From the NCBI GenBank assembly GCA_022885665.1, contig JAGQDJ010000170.1, positions 108,722-172,721 on the forward strand: a stretch of 64,000 nt of DNA, written 5' to 3'. Position numbers and translations under genes: made by a program. Numbering within the stretch: position 1 is the stretch's first letter; each line of letters begins with the position of its first letter. The notes under the pieces are model-generated. The model was not told where the DNA came from. It ran no database searches and was given only the letters and a program-made list of their open reading frames with translations. Positions 13,701 through 25,668 of the stretch are shown piece after piece. The DNA comes from Triops longicaudatus. Its lineage: Eukaryota > Arthropoda > Branchiopoda > Notostraca > Triopsidae.

Positions 13701-14379
13701 AGCTTCCAAGTGGCAACCTCATTAAAAACTCCTCTAACGATCCCTCTTTTCCTTCTCAGTTCTCTTTCTCTGCGTCCCAGCTTCCTTCTCCCAAGCAGTA
13801 TTAACTCAGGTAAGTAGAAAATGGTCTAAACAACGCAACATTTTCTTTTCAGTTTTCAAACGCTAAATTAGCTTTTAAAGTAGTAAATTAGTTTTCCCGC
13901 AGCTCTTTTCAGGACGCTCAAATCTTTGTTTATGGTGCTTATAAGAAAAAAATTTTTCGGAGTATCATGATTTTTCCAACTTTCACATAAGTACTAAAAC
14001 TCCAAAGCTTTAAACTAACCCAAAGATAAATTACAAATGACCTCAACGTAAAAAGCGCTGAAGTTCATTTACTCTAGCTTTGGTAATTGATTCATTCTTT
14101 CATGGAAGCTCCCTCTTCGTTCCTAAAACGTTTGGATTCTAATAACTATAGCACACTTTAACTTCACTGACACACACGTTTATGGACCAAATTTTATTGA
14201 TTTTCTCAAACGAGACGAAGGCATAATTTTTTAAAACTACTGATAATCTTCACCAATATCAACAGCTCCTTCATATGGGGTCGGCTCACTGAGGTGAACG
14301 CTAAAGCGCAACAATAATTTATATTCTAATGTCTTCCAACTAAAAAATAAAAAACACATGCACGAATTCTAAATTACTA
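7736..14379. other. Intergenic, no gene recognised
   Basis: No exon with recognisable homology was found. There is a run of 13 A at 8435-8447. A minus-strand open frame at 10219-10569 would give a hydrophobic 116-residue peptide, but it opens on TTG and has no ATG before the hydrophobic segment, so I treat it as chance. Confidence 0.5.
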
Positions 14380-14465
14380 AGTAAAGATTCATCAATTAAT
14401 ATGTAATTATAAATATTTACAAACTGAACAATCAATGCATAATTAGTATATTAAATACTAATGCT
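14380..14465. promoter_or_regulatory. Second TAATTA/ATTAAT cluster
   Basis: This AT-rich block contains ATTAATATG, GTAATTATAA, CATAATTAG and TATTAAATAC within about 85 bases. These are homeodomain-core words. The regulatory reading is inferred from density only. Confidence 0.25.
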
Positions 14466-15793
14466 GAAGTCAAAACCATTTATGGCAATACAAATCGAGT
14501 TTAAATATTTTGAAAAAAGTAACATACTTTCGATAACTTTAAAAATCAACATCACATTCAAGGAAGAAGCTTCACAAAACTCATAAAAATGCATTCAGTA
14601 TAAGCTTGCAGTGGTTTTTAACCTAGATTTCCACGAGTATTACTCTCAAAAAGTCTGTCAAAGATAGTAGCATATAACTGAACGATAGGCAATGTGCGCA
14701 AGGATTACATATGGGTACTTAAGGTTTTGCAATACGTTGCTTTGGGTATATTTCATCTTCATACCCTTCAGTTAATTGCAAAGTCAACAAATATGCTCTG
14801 TAACACAAATTGCTGGCCTAACTTTAATGGCGGCCATTAACACCTGCACACGCTCCATATTTTTGCTTGCGCAAATCCCCAGTTCCATTTGTCCATTTCC
14901 TTTGAAGGCCCCTTGACTGTCATGTTTCCATAACACAATGACAACTTGCATTATAAAACTACGTTCTGGACCTTAGAACAAAAAAAAAAAAAACTGAAAT
15001 TTTTTTAAGACGGTTAACTTTCCTGTGAAACAACTGATCCGCTCCAATAAACCTGTCAGTCCGGTCGTTTCAAAAGCCCCAAAACATGAAAAGCGCTACA
15101 TTCTCTATAATTAGGCCTTTGCCAAGGGAGAAGTTGTCCGTTCAAGCGTCCTAAATGAGGTTACCACTTATAAGTGCACAGATAAGTTTCTCATAAAAAC
15201 CATGCTAGCCAAAACAAAAGTGAACATTTAATATGTTTTCCTACTGATGTCAGTCGTAGGAAAGAGTTAAACTTCTTTCCTTCCATGAACCAGGCTCGTT
15301 TTGAGATGCGGTTAAGTTAAAAGAGCATCTTCCAAGTTATATAAGCTCCACGCAAACGCATTAAAAACCTTGCACAGTTATGGTTATGATTCCAAGTAGC
15401 CGACTTGGGCGCCAAAGCATTCTTCACTGTTTGAAAATAACTGCTATAGCAGAATGACAAGCTTTCTTACCAGACTTGCATATGAATCTGCTCCATCGGG
15501 AAAATTCGACTCACTGGGCAAGTCGCATATATGAAAATAAGAGGATCTTCTTGGAAAAAAAAAAACGTTTACAGCAATTTTCTGTTGTAACGCCTGGGTT
15601 CGGAGCGTTGTATACATGTCACCTGACTGGCCATCGTATACATCATTCTTTCGTATAAGGGCTTCTGCATTTGGTTAAGTCCAACGTAGCAAGATCCTCC
15701 GCCAAACGCTGCAGATGTAATAATTAAGCTGTAAGTTGACTGACAATGGTACATTTTTTGTGCTGCTCCCTATGCACTTCTGGCGTAATAGGG

Positions 15794-15810
15794 CAACAAC
15801 AACAACAACC
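15794..15810. repeat. (CAA)n microsatellite
   Basis: Five consecutive CAA units lie in otherwise nonrepetitive DNA. Confidence 0.75.
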
Positions 15811-18199
15811 ACACAAAGCTTCCAAGCCTTAATGAATGTGAAACCAACGCGAGCTGAATCCTCAAGTTGATAAGCGCTCAACTCAATCACAAGCCACGAG
15901 TGCGCAATAGGATCGAATATGTGGGCTTTACTTTCGAGTTTAAGATTAGTGGGGCGGGCCTTGTACTCTTTTCCTGCACCACACTTTGTTAAATAACTGC
16001 CATTTTCATTTCACTTCCTTTTTATGTTCTCCCGAACAAAAATAATTTCGCTGAAGAGTTCGCAAAAAAAAAGACAAAGATGCTGAGGTGGGCGGGGCTC
16101 GGGAAAGCACGATTTGTTCCTCTTCTTCCTTCGGCATGGTTTTCGGCATGTTTAGGGCGAGATTGCATATTAGGTGAATCACGACGAGCTGTATTATAAT
16201 CTGGGCCATACACACTCCAGCCCCATAAGCTCCATCCACTCACAACGATTCTTTCTTTCACCTTTTTATCCTTTTTGTGGCCCCTGGAATATAAAACCCC
16301 ATCTACTCTGAGCTTTAGAGGTTATTATATGATTTACAATAATGTGGACTTGAAAAGAGTGGAAAAAAAAGGTCAAGCACGATTCTCCTGTTAATGACAT
16401 ACAATTTACCCTATCTTTTTCTGCCTTTTTCTCAGGAAATGACCTCAAAGTGCCAAAATAGCCGCTTTTTCTCATTTTCTCATAGAAAAGTTCGATGTGT
16501 CAAAGGATGTTATGCGTTCCACAACACGGAAAGATGAGCTTTTCAGTACAGTAACACAGAAAAAAGGGACTACCGTACTTTCGCCTTAGTCAAAAGACAG
16601 ATGCCACATAATGGGAAGTTAAAGGTGCATAAAAATGGGTTTGTTCGGAATAAAAGAGAATCACTTGCCTAATGTAACCTACTCGATCTTCTTACTGTTA
16701 AGAGTCATTTTTAAGCGATTTCCCCTAAACAGAATCGAAGGGAAAAGGAGCCCGAAAGTTAAAAAATCGACAGCTGTCGAATCTATTATGAGGCGTCCAG
16801 AGACCCTTTCCCCTTTTTACGAAGAAAATGTGCCTGAACTGTACATCAAATAACTCCCTGCTGTGATGTTTGTTCGTTGGCTGACTTACAAAAAATCAAG
16901 CTCAAAGCGAAGCAGTACGGTAACGCGCGTCGATTAAACATATACTTCTTTTATAGAACTCACCATGCGCTGAGACAGATTTTCATATCCAATTACATAC
17001 AGCTCCTTATTCGCTGGGTTCACATTCCGTGAAAGTTGCCGAGGAAAAACGATACAGGGAAACGGTCATTTAGGGCCGCAATACATAAACGGAAAACTCA
17101 TCGATTTTAAAAATTATACGCATGTTTTAACATTCTGACTTGGGGCACTCAGTTTTTATTTCTTCTTTTACTGTTGCAGTTTATTGATTTGCCATTTTTT
17201 TAATCAGACTTAATTTCCTGTAGGGTTAAATTTGCACGAAATTGTCCCCAAGTCACAGTAATGATAGCTAATCTAATACTTAGCTACGCCTTGTCACTGC
17301 AGTTGCTTAAGGCGGTCTCGTAATATGCTGCCCGTAACCTAAAAGAGTAAAGTTTTTATGCAACGAACGAAGTGAGCGTTCACAAATGTTTCTTTCTCGA
17401 ACACGACACTGAATAGGGGCTCAAAGTTAGAAAGTCCAGAAAATTTATAAGAGCCACCAGTAAAAAATATTGCAATGGAGTCTGCTAAAAAGAATAAACG
17501 TGGTGCCGGCCTGTGGAAAGTCAGAACAAGGCGAAGTATAGTTGCGTGATAATTAGTGGAATCACGTAGTCTTTAACCGAAGTAGACATTTACGACTTTT
17601 TATACTTCTATGTTTTCTTGACAGCAAGTCATCAATATTTATGCTTATAATCACATAACAACAAATTAATTTACTTTGAATGTTTACCTTTTGCGCTATT
17701 TTTTCGTTTTAATATGTTAGCCTAAAAATTTCTGATCCTTTGCGTTTCAATGGACTTCATGTTGTTTCACATTATATTTCATCGTTAAGGCTGAAGGCAT
17801 TTTCTGGGACGTAGAGCCATCGTTAAGTCAGTTTCATTATATACATGCAGTACTACTCAGCGTTTAGTTATTTTTTCCTCTATCTGTAATCCTCAACTCC
17901 TCTTTAAGCAAATCAAAGTTTCTATTACGTGCTTTTTTGCTCTAGGAAATTTCGTGTTGTTTTCAAGTGATGGATTAGGCTAGATCCGCAACTGTTTCAA
18001 CTTGGGAGTCCGTACTAGCTTGACCAAAGAAAATATGCCGGTTTGGGCTAATGAGCGCGTTTCAGTCTCAGTAAACATAGGCCTCTTTAATTTGTTTTCT
18101 TTCTTTTTTCCCGTTCATGTAGCTGAGTGGGTTTTTCTCATCCTAAGTCCAATGTATACCCAAGACCGTAATAGCTCACGAAACAAGACTACTGGGGAG

Positions 18200-18216
18200 A
18201 AAAAAAAAAAAAAAAA
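18200..18216. repeat. Poly(A) tract, 17 A
   Basis: There is an uninterrupted run of 17 A. No retroposon body or target-site duplication was recognised beside it. Confidence 0.8.
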
Positions 18217-20588
18217 TCAAAACCGGCAAGCTTGGACGTCAACGAATGCCTAAAGAGTCTACAAGTGGTTAAACAACATGGGAAAGGTAAACGATCTGGA
18301 GAGAAGTTCGTCATCCCTAATAACTCATCGTGTGTGTTTTAGTGTGTAAAAAGTGGTAGAAGAAAAGCTATAGTTTCGTGTTCACAGGAAATCTAGAAGG
18401 CTTAGCCTGGAAAACAATAACGATTTGCTCCAAGGAGAAAAACTTGATTTATGTGCACGGCGAGTTGAACACAAGTTTTGGCCTCAAAAATACTGTTCCA
18501 AGAACTTGTAAAAATTCGAAACAATACTGAAGCCAACCAACTACGAATAAATTCATCTAAACTTATTCATATCTATTCCGAATTATTTACTACAGTACTC
18601 CTTGTAAAAATATACTTTTACGAACGAGGGATGTGGAACTTGCTAATTTGCGTCTTTAAAGATCAGCAATACTTAACTGCATAACATGTTGTGAATATTT
18701 GACACATGACTTACTCTTTGTTTTACACAATACCCCAATCCTATAAGGTTGAAGTAACCTGGCAAGCTTCGGTTCTTTGTACAAGCTCATTTATCTTACC
18801 CAATATCTTGCTAAATAAGGTACTTAACATTTTAGAAAATTTACGTGGAGCTAAGGTGCCTGCTTCTGTCTAAGAACCATACATTACAGTTATTATCAGT
18901 CCTACTGTAACTGTTGCCTCAAAGTAATCATGCATTGAACCATTAAAGGTCAAGTATTCACTCTTCTCGTCCTATTTTCTCGATAGGGGGTCTTTAAATT
19001 CTGTGGAACAATTTTCTTTAAGCGTATTGTCCGAAAACTTAGAAAACTTCGGTTTGTTTGCTAAACATGGCCCCAAGATGAGATTAAGGCCCCGAACTTT
19101 CTGTGAATTGTTCGCGTTACACGACTTTTGATTCCCGAATCCCACCCTTCACTTCCCTCAACTGTCTTTACGCTCACAGCAAAAAGCACTCAAGGCTAAA
19201 GCCAATTCTACTTTAGTTTGATGAGTCCGACATGCAGGTAAGGTACATGAAATTTGACTTTTCGAACTGCAGAAGTGTTACCTTTCATTTTCCCTCCTAC
19301 GCCAAGTCCTGACTGACAGATTACTACTAAGACTCATCTTGTTGTACCGAAAAGATTCCTTCGTTCAATCTGCCGCCGAGTTTCCATCATTGGTTGCGAC
19401 AGTTAATGGTCCAAATGACGTGCACTCCAGTACAGTGTATACCCTAAAGACGCAATGGGAAAAACGGAACATGCTACGGTGCGTTTCCAAGTCATGTTCT
19501 CAGACTCTTTTACGACGCTTTTCGAAACGAAATAAATTTGTGCTACACATCTCCAAGGGAAACAGTTTCATAAACCAACCATGACTTATTACCTTTATGC
19601 AGATTTTTCTATTTTCTCTCCCCAATTCTTCCCGGTTCTTCAATATATTTCATGTAATGACTTAGGCCATTTGTTCTTCACCATAATCGATTAAGCGAAT
19701 GAAAAATCCTGATGTCATTTAATGAAAACTTGCGATCCGGAACTTCGGTGAGGTTGGAATGATTTTGGATACCATTCACAGGCAGGAAAAAAGCTCAAAA
19801 TCCCCCAAGGTCCATCCATCAATTCCCTTCCCCAAACTCAACAGACTTGTCTCCATGCCTTAATCAACCTATCTATCATTTGATATTTAGGGTGGAAGCT
19901 TCAAGCTTTGGTGTGGTTTTTCCAAGAATTCTATTACTGCCTTGATAATTTTTCTTTGCAAATAAAAATTCCCACACAAGCCTTATGTAAACCATCATTG
20001 CAACGCGTGTCAAATCGCTTTTATTGAGCTTACGAAAAAAATGTGATTGAAAAGCTGCGGCTGGTCTTTTTACATAGTAGGCTACTGGAAATTCCCATAC
20101 GCGATAATCACCTAGCAAACAGACACGTGAACTCCACGGGAGGGAATATATTTTCCATAAAGCAGCACCAAGACTTACGATAGGAACCCGTTCAACCTGA
20201 TCGAACTTTGGTTCCTTCCTATTTACCTACCATGCAAGAGACCGTATGTATTATTCTAGGAACAACTGCTCTAAAATAATTAGTTTGTATAAGCTTTATT
20301 AAGTCGATAAAAGTAAATGTAATAAATATATAATAATTCAACTTTCATTGACTGAAGTTTGAATCACTGCGCTTATCTGACGCATGCACTATTGTTCTTT
20401 GCTTGGAAATTATGTACAAGACAAGTTCCCACTTTATTCACTCTTTAAAGCGCGAAAAAAGGTGAGATACTGTATCAAGTTAAGGTCAATCTAATTTGGT
20501 CGCCCTACTGCAAGAATCAAAATTTTATTACATGTGTGCCGTCATATTTGATCCATTTGCAAATACTGCATCAAAAATAAATCGTGTG

Positions 20589-20754
20589 CAGGAGCAGACT
20601 GGCTTCCCTGCGGCCCATGCGGAAATTTTCGAGACCGGCTTCACTAAGCTTCGTCCACGTTTTTAAGACTAAGAAAGCCCCGGACCAAAACGCATTATCC
20701 AGCCGCGGCCCATGCGGCATTTGCCAGAATGCCACAATGGCCAGTCCGACCCTG
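20589..20754. mobile_element. hAT-like nonautonomous DNA transposon (MITE)
   Basis: The element is 166 bp. Its left end begins CAGGAGCAGACTGGC and its right end, read inward on the minus strand, begins CAGGGTCGGACTGGCC. Both ends carry GCGGCCCATGCGG or its complement, giving imperfect terminal inverted repeats. The flanks ATCGTGTG (20581-20588) and ATTGTGCG (20755-20762) match at 6 of 8 positions with two transitions, which fits a decayed 8-bp hAT target duplication. It has no transposase, so it would have moved in trans. The internal part is GC-richer than the surroundings. Confidence 0.75.
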
Positions 20755-22218
20755 ATTGTGCGCCGACTTTATCATTAGCTGAGTTTCTGTTGTTGCGTTA
20801 TACTTATTCCTATTGAACGCCACCTTTCAGTACTGAGATCTACTGCAAAGTTAAAGTAGCTCATCATCCTACTCTACGAAAATCGCGCCATAATTTTTTT
20901 TTATGGTAAACACTTTTTGCTCTACAGTCTTGAAAAGTTTTGTGTAACTAAAGTTTTTACTATAAGTTGTGCGCATGATACAACTTTAAAAAAGCTCATA
21001 CTACGTCTGGCATTGCGTTACCCAAGGTCTCTCATTATAGCAGCAATACATCCACAACGCATGTGTAAAGAAAAGAAAAACTCTTTGTGCATGGTAGGTG
21101 GGCTAGTCGGACACTATAGCAGTAAATGGCGCTGTACAGTACGATAAAAATCCGTGTCACGTCTAGCTCAAACTGTTTAATACAAAACATTCCGCCAATG
21201 TGCCGTAATAAGATATGCCAATCGGCTTCCCTCCTCTTTTTTCTCTGGTTGGGGGCATCCCTGTGAGTAAAGGAAAATGAGAATCGGTTACAGCTTTTGC
21301 CCACTGACCCGTCAATCATCAATCAAAAAGGCCAAAAGAGTCTCGTGTCAAAGGTTCGCAGTTATACAATTTGAAGAATTAAATTAGGAAAAAAGGAATA
21401 TAAGCAGATACAGACAGACAAGCGTGACCACGCTTTAGTCCTACTATGAGAAATTCCTCCTCCTCCTATTCCCCTTTTTCGATCGGCATTTCGCATTTTC
21501 CCGCTACACAACTTATCAAAGGTCCAGCCCTCCTTATCACACAATATAAAGTTTCGAAATAGGCTATGGCAGCAATTCCTATATAACAGCGTTTGCATTG
21601 AAGAATCGAAGTTCCTGAACAGAAAAAAAACTTGAAGCGCATAAACCAAGGTAAAAAGATAAGGAAGATCATTTCCTTCAAAGAGACTCGGAGAAGGCTA
21701 ACAATAGGGGGCAACGGATTGCATTGGTTCCGGCTCGTTTTGTGCACGTGGGGATGCTTAGTAATCAACGGAAGCTCGGCAACTCTCCGCAGACACACAA
21801 TTAAGTATAATTCGGGGGTATAAAACGCAAAACTTGATGGGGACCCAACGAGGTCCCCTTTTTTTGAACTTGACACGCATTATACCCGTGCTAACGTAAA
21901 TTTTCACGGATACAAGCTATTCAACATCAGCCTACACCCCAGAGCTTTAGCTTAAGCTTGGCAACTTACCTTTATGTTTTGTAAGAATCAAAGAGGGAAT
22001 CGCATGGTCGCATGGTAACTGAAGTATCCGCTTTGCGCAACTTAGATGAATTTCCAGCGACAGTTTGTAAGCTTTTCGTGTTAGCTCTCTCCTTTTTAAA
22101 ATACAATAAAATCTCTCTGCAACGTACTCTTTCTGTCCTTAACTGGTTCAAAGAAACAGTCGCTATTTTACAAAAGTCCTTACATTTCAGTAAAATGAAA
22201 AACATTTACTTCAATACT
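20755..22218. other. Intergenic, no gene recognised
   Basis: Several open frames of 60 to 136 codons occur on both strands around 21.0-21.9 kb, but none has a recognisable domain. No RNA gene was seen. Confidence 0.5.
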
Positions 22219-22402
22219 GGCTATTATGTACAATCGGCCTTTAGGGGCAAATTTTTCGTTCCCCTGCGTGTCCGTTATAGCGAGATTTTATAGTATTGCC
22301 ATGACAGTATATATATATATATATATATAGTAAATCTCGCTATAACCTATACACAAGGGGATGGAAAATTTGTCTGCTATAGCCGATTGTTCCTGATAGC
22401 CC
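22219..22402. mobile_element. Back-to-back pogo/Tigger-like inverted repeat pair
   Basis: The left arm (about 22219-22291) and the right arm (about 22330-22402) are inverted copies of each other, roughly three quarters identical by eye over about 70 bases. Each reads outward from the centre as AAATCTCGCTATAAC followed by an AAATTTG and CCGATTG block. The centre holds a (TA)11 tract. CTCGCTATAAC near a CAGT end and TA insertion sites is typical of pogo/Tigger-type elements in animals. The right copy may continue to about 22513, where GTTATAGCAAGTTTTC reads as the opposite terminal repeat. No transposase is present. Confidence 0.65.
22308..22329. repeat. (TA)11 dinucleotide repeat
   Basis: A 22-base perfect TA tract lies at the centre of the inverted pair. 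It may have expanded from the TA target sites of the flanking elements. Confidence 0.9.
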
Positions 22403-22513
22403 ATAATAACTAAAATACCTCTCGTTTCGAAGGTACCTGTGGACCTTGCACACAATAGCCGGTTCGTTATAACCGGTACATGTTATAGCAAGTTTTCACA
22501 GCACTATACAGTA
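22403..22513. mobile_element. Remainder of the right pogo/Tigger-like copy
   Basis: The segment continues with words such as TTCGTTATAACCGG and ends with GTTATAGCAAGTTTTCACAG then CACTATACAGTA. On the minus strand that end reads TATAGT then AAAACTTGCTATAAC, matching the start at 22327-22345. This suggests one nonautonomous element of about 185 bp from 22327 to 22513. Confidence 0.5.
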
Positions 22514-22680
22514 CACCCAAGGCCCAACTCAGGATTTTGGTTGTGGTTGGGGGGTTTCGGAGGGGGGGGGGAGTAAATTTTTTTATGCTTGGTGGTCGCC
22601 TATGCTCACCATCATGAAGTTAACATTTCGGGGGGGGGGAGTGAACCCCTATGCCCCCCTGGGTACGGGGGTAAGTATAT
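22514..22680. repeat. G-rich dispersed-repeat relic
   Basis: Two long G runs (22562-22571 and about 22630-22639) sit in a segment with CAGGATTTTGG upstream and GTGAACCCCTATGCCCCCCT downstream. This G-run then AACCCC and CCCCCC pattern is common in old dispersed repeats of invertebrates. The G runs could form a quadruplex. It directly abuts the pogo-like element. The family assignment is by resemblance only. Confidence 0.45.
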
Positions 22681-25047
22681 CCCCTCTTAACCTCATAAAT
22701 CTTCAGGAAAGCTGAAGACTATAATACGCCGAAATGTTGGAGTTTGGTGCGTCTAGGAAAAAAGACCTCATACGTCTTTACCGGTTACAGGTTTATGCAC
22801 AAATGATTGTGTCAAAAACTCATGTGATATTTGACTTCGCAACAAACGATTATGTTTTTAAGCTAAGAAATGGGAACCCATATCTTACGGGATGAAAACA
22901 CACTGAATAGATATGTAAATTTACCTTAAGTTTCTATTTTGCAGAACTTGTATGTATTATATCTACTATTCTATAAGTTTTTCCAAATTACCGGTTTTCG
23001 ATTACCCGTACCTGACGGATAAGAGGGAGATTATTTCGTATGTGAAAACAGGAAAACTTTGGTCCATCTGCAAAGACAACAGTCAGAAAGACAGCAATTG
23101 TTCGTATTAAAGAAAAAAGCCCTTCACTAAATATTATTTTCTCCTAAGTGTCAGTATGATCAAAACTTACAAGTTACGAGATTAACGAATTTAGGATTTC
23201 GCTTATTTTTGGAGATTCAAGTTACTAAATGATGGAGTCCTCCATCGCAGTCGAAGGATGAGGCTTTCAGCGAATCAATAGAATTAAATAAAACGATGAT
23301 CCAAAGATAAGTTATTAGCATTAAATATTTTGGACTACTAGTACACAAAAGATAAGTTTTGCCAGAACTTTGAGTAATTTCATGTTATATTCTTTCTTTT
23401 AATCGTTGCGAATAGCTTGAGACAGGAAAATGACGTCAACATTAAACCTTGTTGTTTCCTTTAATAAAAGAAAATGTTAAATAATGTATCATCTCATAAT
23501 TACACGGTTCATTTGCACGATAATCCTTAATAACTGAGAAGAAATTATAAATCCTTAAGAGGATCCACTCTATTATCTCAGCCAGTGCTTAATTATAGTA
23601 CTAATGCAAACTAAGCACAAATACAAAAAAAAGATAACATTTCGCTCTGGAAGGTCCCCAAAAAAAGTTGAAATGAACCCAACATAGAATCAAAATTAGC
23701 TTGTGAGGCGTGGGAGTGTACGAGTCTTGTTATATGTATGCAAATCGCTGTGTAAAGCGAGCAAGGAAGAAGGAGTGAAAGAGAGACCGAGAGAGCGGAA
23801 GGGTTATCCATGTGAGAGAACTCTGAAATAAAGCTATAAAATGTAGAATCTCAATCTTGGCCTTTTAAATGTCCCGCTGAGTTTTAACGCACGGGCCAAA
23901 AAGGTGCGAAGCCATCGGCCCGCCAATTTTTACACCTTCCCCTTTCCTACTTTTTTTTTATAATACCAAAAATTTGAGTTTGGGATAGATAATGTAAAAG
24001 CCACAAAACAACATTTATGACGACTGTTAACGTTGGCGCTTGAGACGCTTCTAACAGCCGCAGCAATCAAGTTGGGAAGGCCTCCCTGCTGCGATTTCAT
24101 CACATGGCAGGATGATTTAGGATCCCAAACATGTCAGAAATCCGCCTTTAGACTCCTCCTCCTCCCTGCTTAATACCCTTTCTCGCCAAGAAATTTTTGC
24201 AGGTGGAAATACGGCCAAACTGGCAGGCTTTACAGCAATGTTAGACAAGAACCCTGCTCCTCCAATTTCCCCTATCGTGGTTCCTATTTTGCATGGTGGT
24301 GGTCTTCCCAGCTATTATGTACAGGTCAACTCTCAAATGTCCTAAAGTTCAAATCATCCTCACGAAAAACTCCCGGTGGTTGCATGCACCGACTGTAACA
24401 TAAATTCAATGAAATGCACTACAGCACCTTCGTTACTTGCAAAACCGTGGCCAAATATGGATCTGTCCTTCACTTAAGTCGACAAATCCCTCTCTTCCAG
24501 TAATTCAGTAATTCAGCTCAACTCCCAACCCACGAAAATTCACAGAAAAAGCCAAATACAAACACGGTGTTTGCTTACTTAGAAAAAGAAGCACTTCAAA
24601 TGCCAAAAACTCCAGAGAAAAATGAAAATGAACCCTTTAAGCCCCAATTGTGGCATACCCATAGTTGCTCGGCACCTGCTTATGCCACATGTGAATTCCT
24701 AGGCTATGAAGTTAACGGGCTTCAACCCTTGCCACCCTTCTTCAACTGTAATCAGGGAAATCATTCACACAGTTCAGGAAAATAAGCGTCGAAAATAATC
24801 TGCAAAGACATTTTCTATGTACGTTAAATAAGTGTCTTTCCTTTGAACTTTTCAAAGGTTTCGAACTCTCTGATTTCAGAGTAAAAATTTTTTTTAAACA
24901 TATTTCATTCGATTTCACTCCCAAATTCTCCGTCATGTTTTTCTTTTACTTCCAAATGTATACTGGTTTTCGAGATGTTTTTCAATTCCCTGTAAAAAAA
25001 CGAATATTTTTTAAGTATTATATACAATACAAAACTACTTTGATGTA
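22681..25047. other. Intergenic, no gene recognised
   Basis: No coding exon was recognised. A purine tract with several GAGAG words lies at about 23771-23821. The DNA becomes strongly AT-rich from about 24.9 kb. Confidence 0.5.
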
Positions 25048-25206
25048 TTTATAAAATAATGATCTTTTATGATCTTTGATCCTATTTATAAAAATCTTTG
25101 TTGCAACTCCTACTTTTTTACTAGGTTTTGAAGTAGTGATTCCGCAAATGTCAAATGGTAAATTTCTATAATTTTATAAATTGAGTCCATAAGTTCATTT
25201 TATAAA
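25048..25206. promoter_or_regulatory. Cluster of four TTTATAAA palindromes
   Basis: TTTATAAA occurs at 25048-25055, 25085-25092, 25173-25180 and 25199-25206. Each copy contains TTTAT on both strands, the core recognised by Caudal/Cdx and Abd-B class homeodomains. Fly kni is known to respond to Caudal. That this cluster is an enhancer of either knirps-family gene is inferred. Local AT richness is the main alternative explanation. Confidence 0.3.
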
Positions 25207-25628
25207 TGTTTAATATCGGCACTAATTTTAATTTCATTCCTATTATTACTTTATACATTCTAGGCTTTATAACTAGAGGGTTTTGATCTTTAATTAGCGA
25301 CTATTTTGATAAAATTTCCAAATAAGGATATTGAAAAACACCGCACGAACAGTTTTATTTAAAGCGGACCAAAATTGGTGGCAAGGAGTTGCCAGGTTTC
25401 GTACATGATTCTATAACAGAGTTCATAAATCGTCTTGTGTAAGCGCAAAAGTAGATCAAAACCTGGGATGACTTGTTTCTCAGCGACGCGGAAGGTGCCA
25501 AGCAACGTAGTACTATCAGGCAACAAGATCTCTAACTAGTGCAAGATTGCAGTAAAAAAAAATATAAACATAAAATTTACTGCGCTGTATTCCTTTTCAC
25601 ATTCAAATACAGTTTTGGGCGTGTCCAG

Positions 25629-25668
<40 letters not shown>

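Larger units (their letters stand above)
14466..20588. other. Intergenic, no gene recognised
   Basis: It holds a 17-base palindrome with two GCCAT cores at 14824-14840, A-runs at 14980-14993 and 18200-18216, and (CAA)5 near 15794-15810. TGTCAAAGGAT followed by CAGTACAGTAACACA at about 16498-16557 repeats words seen at 7557-7592. No coding exon is recognisable. Confidence 0.5.
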
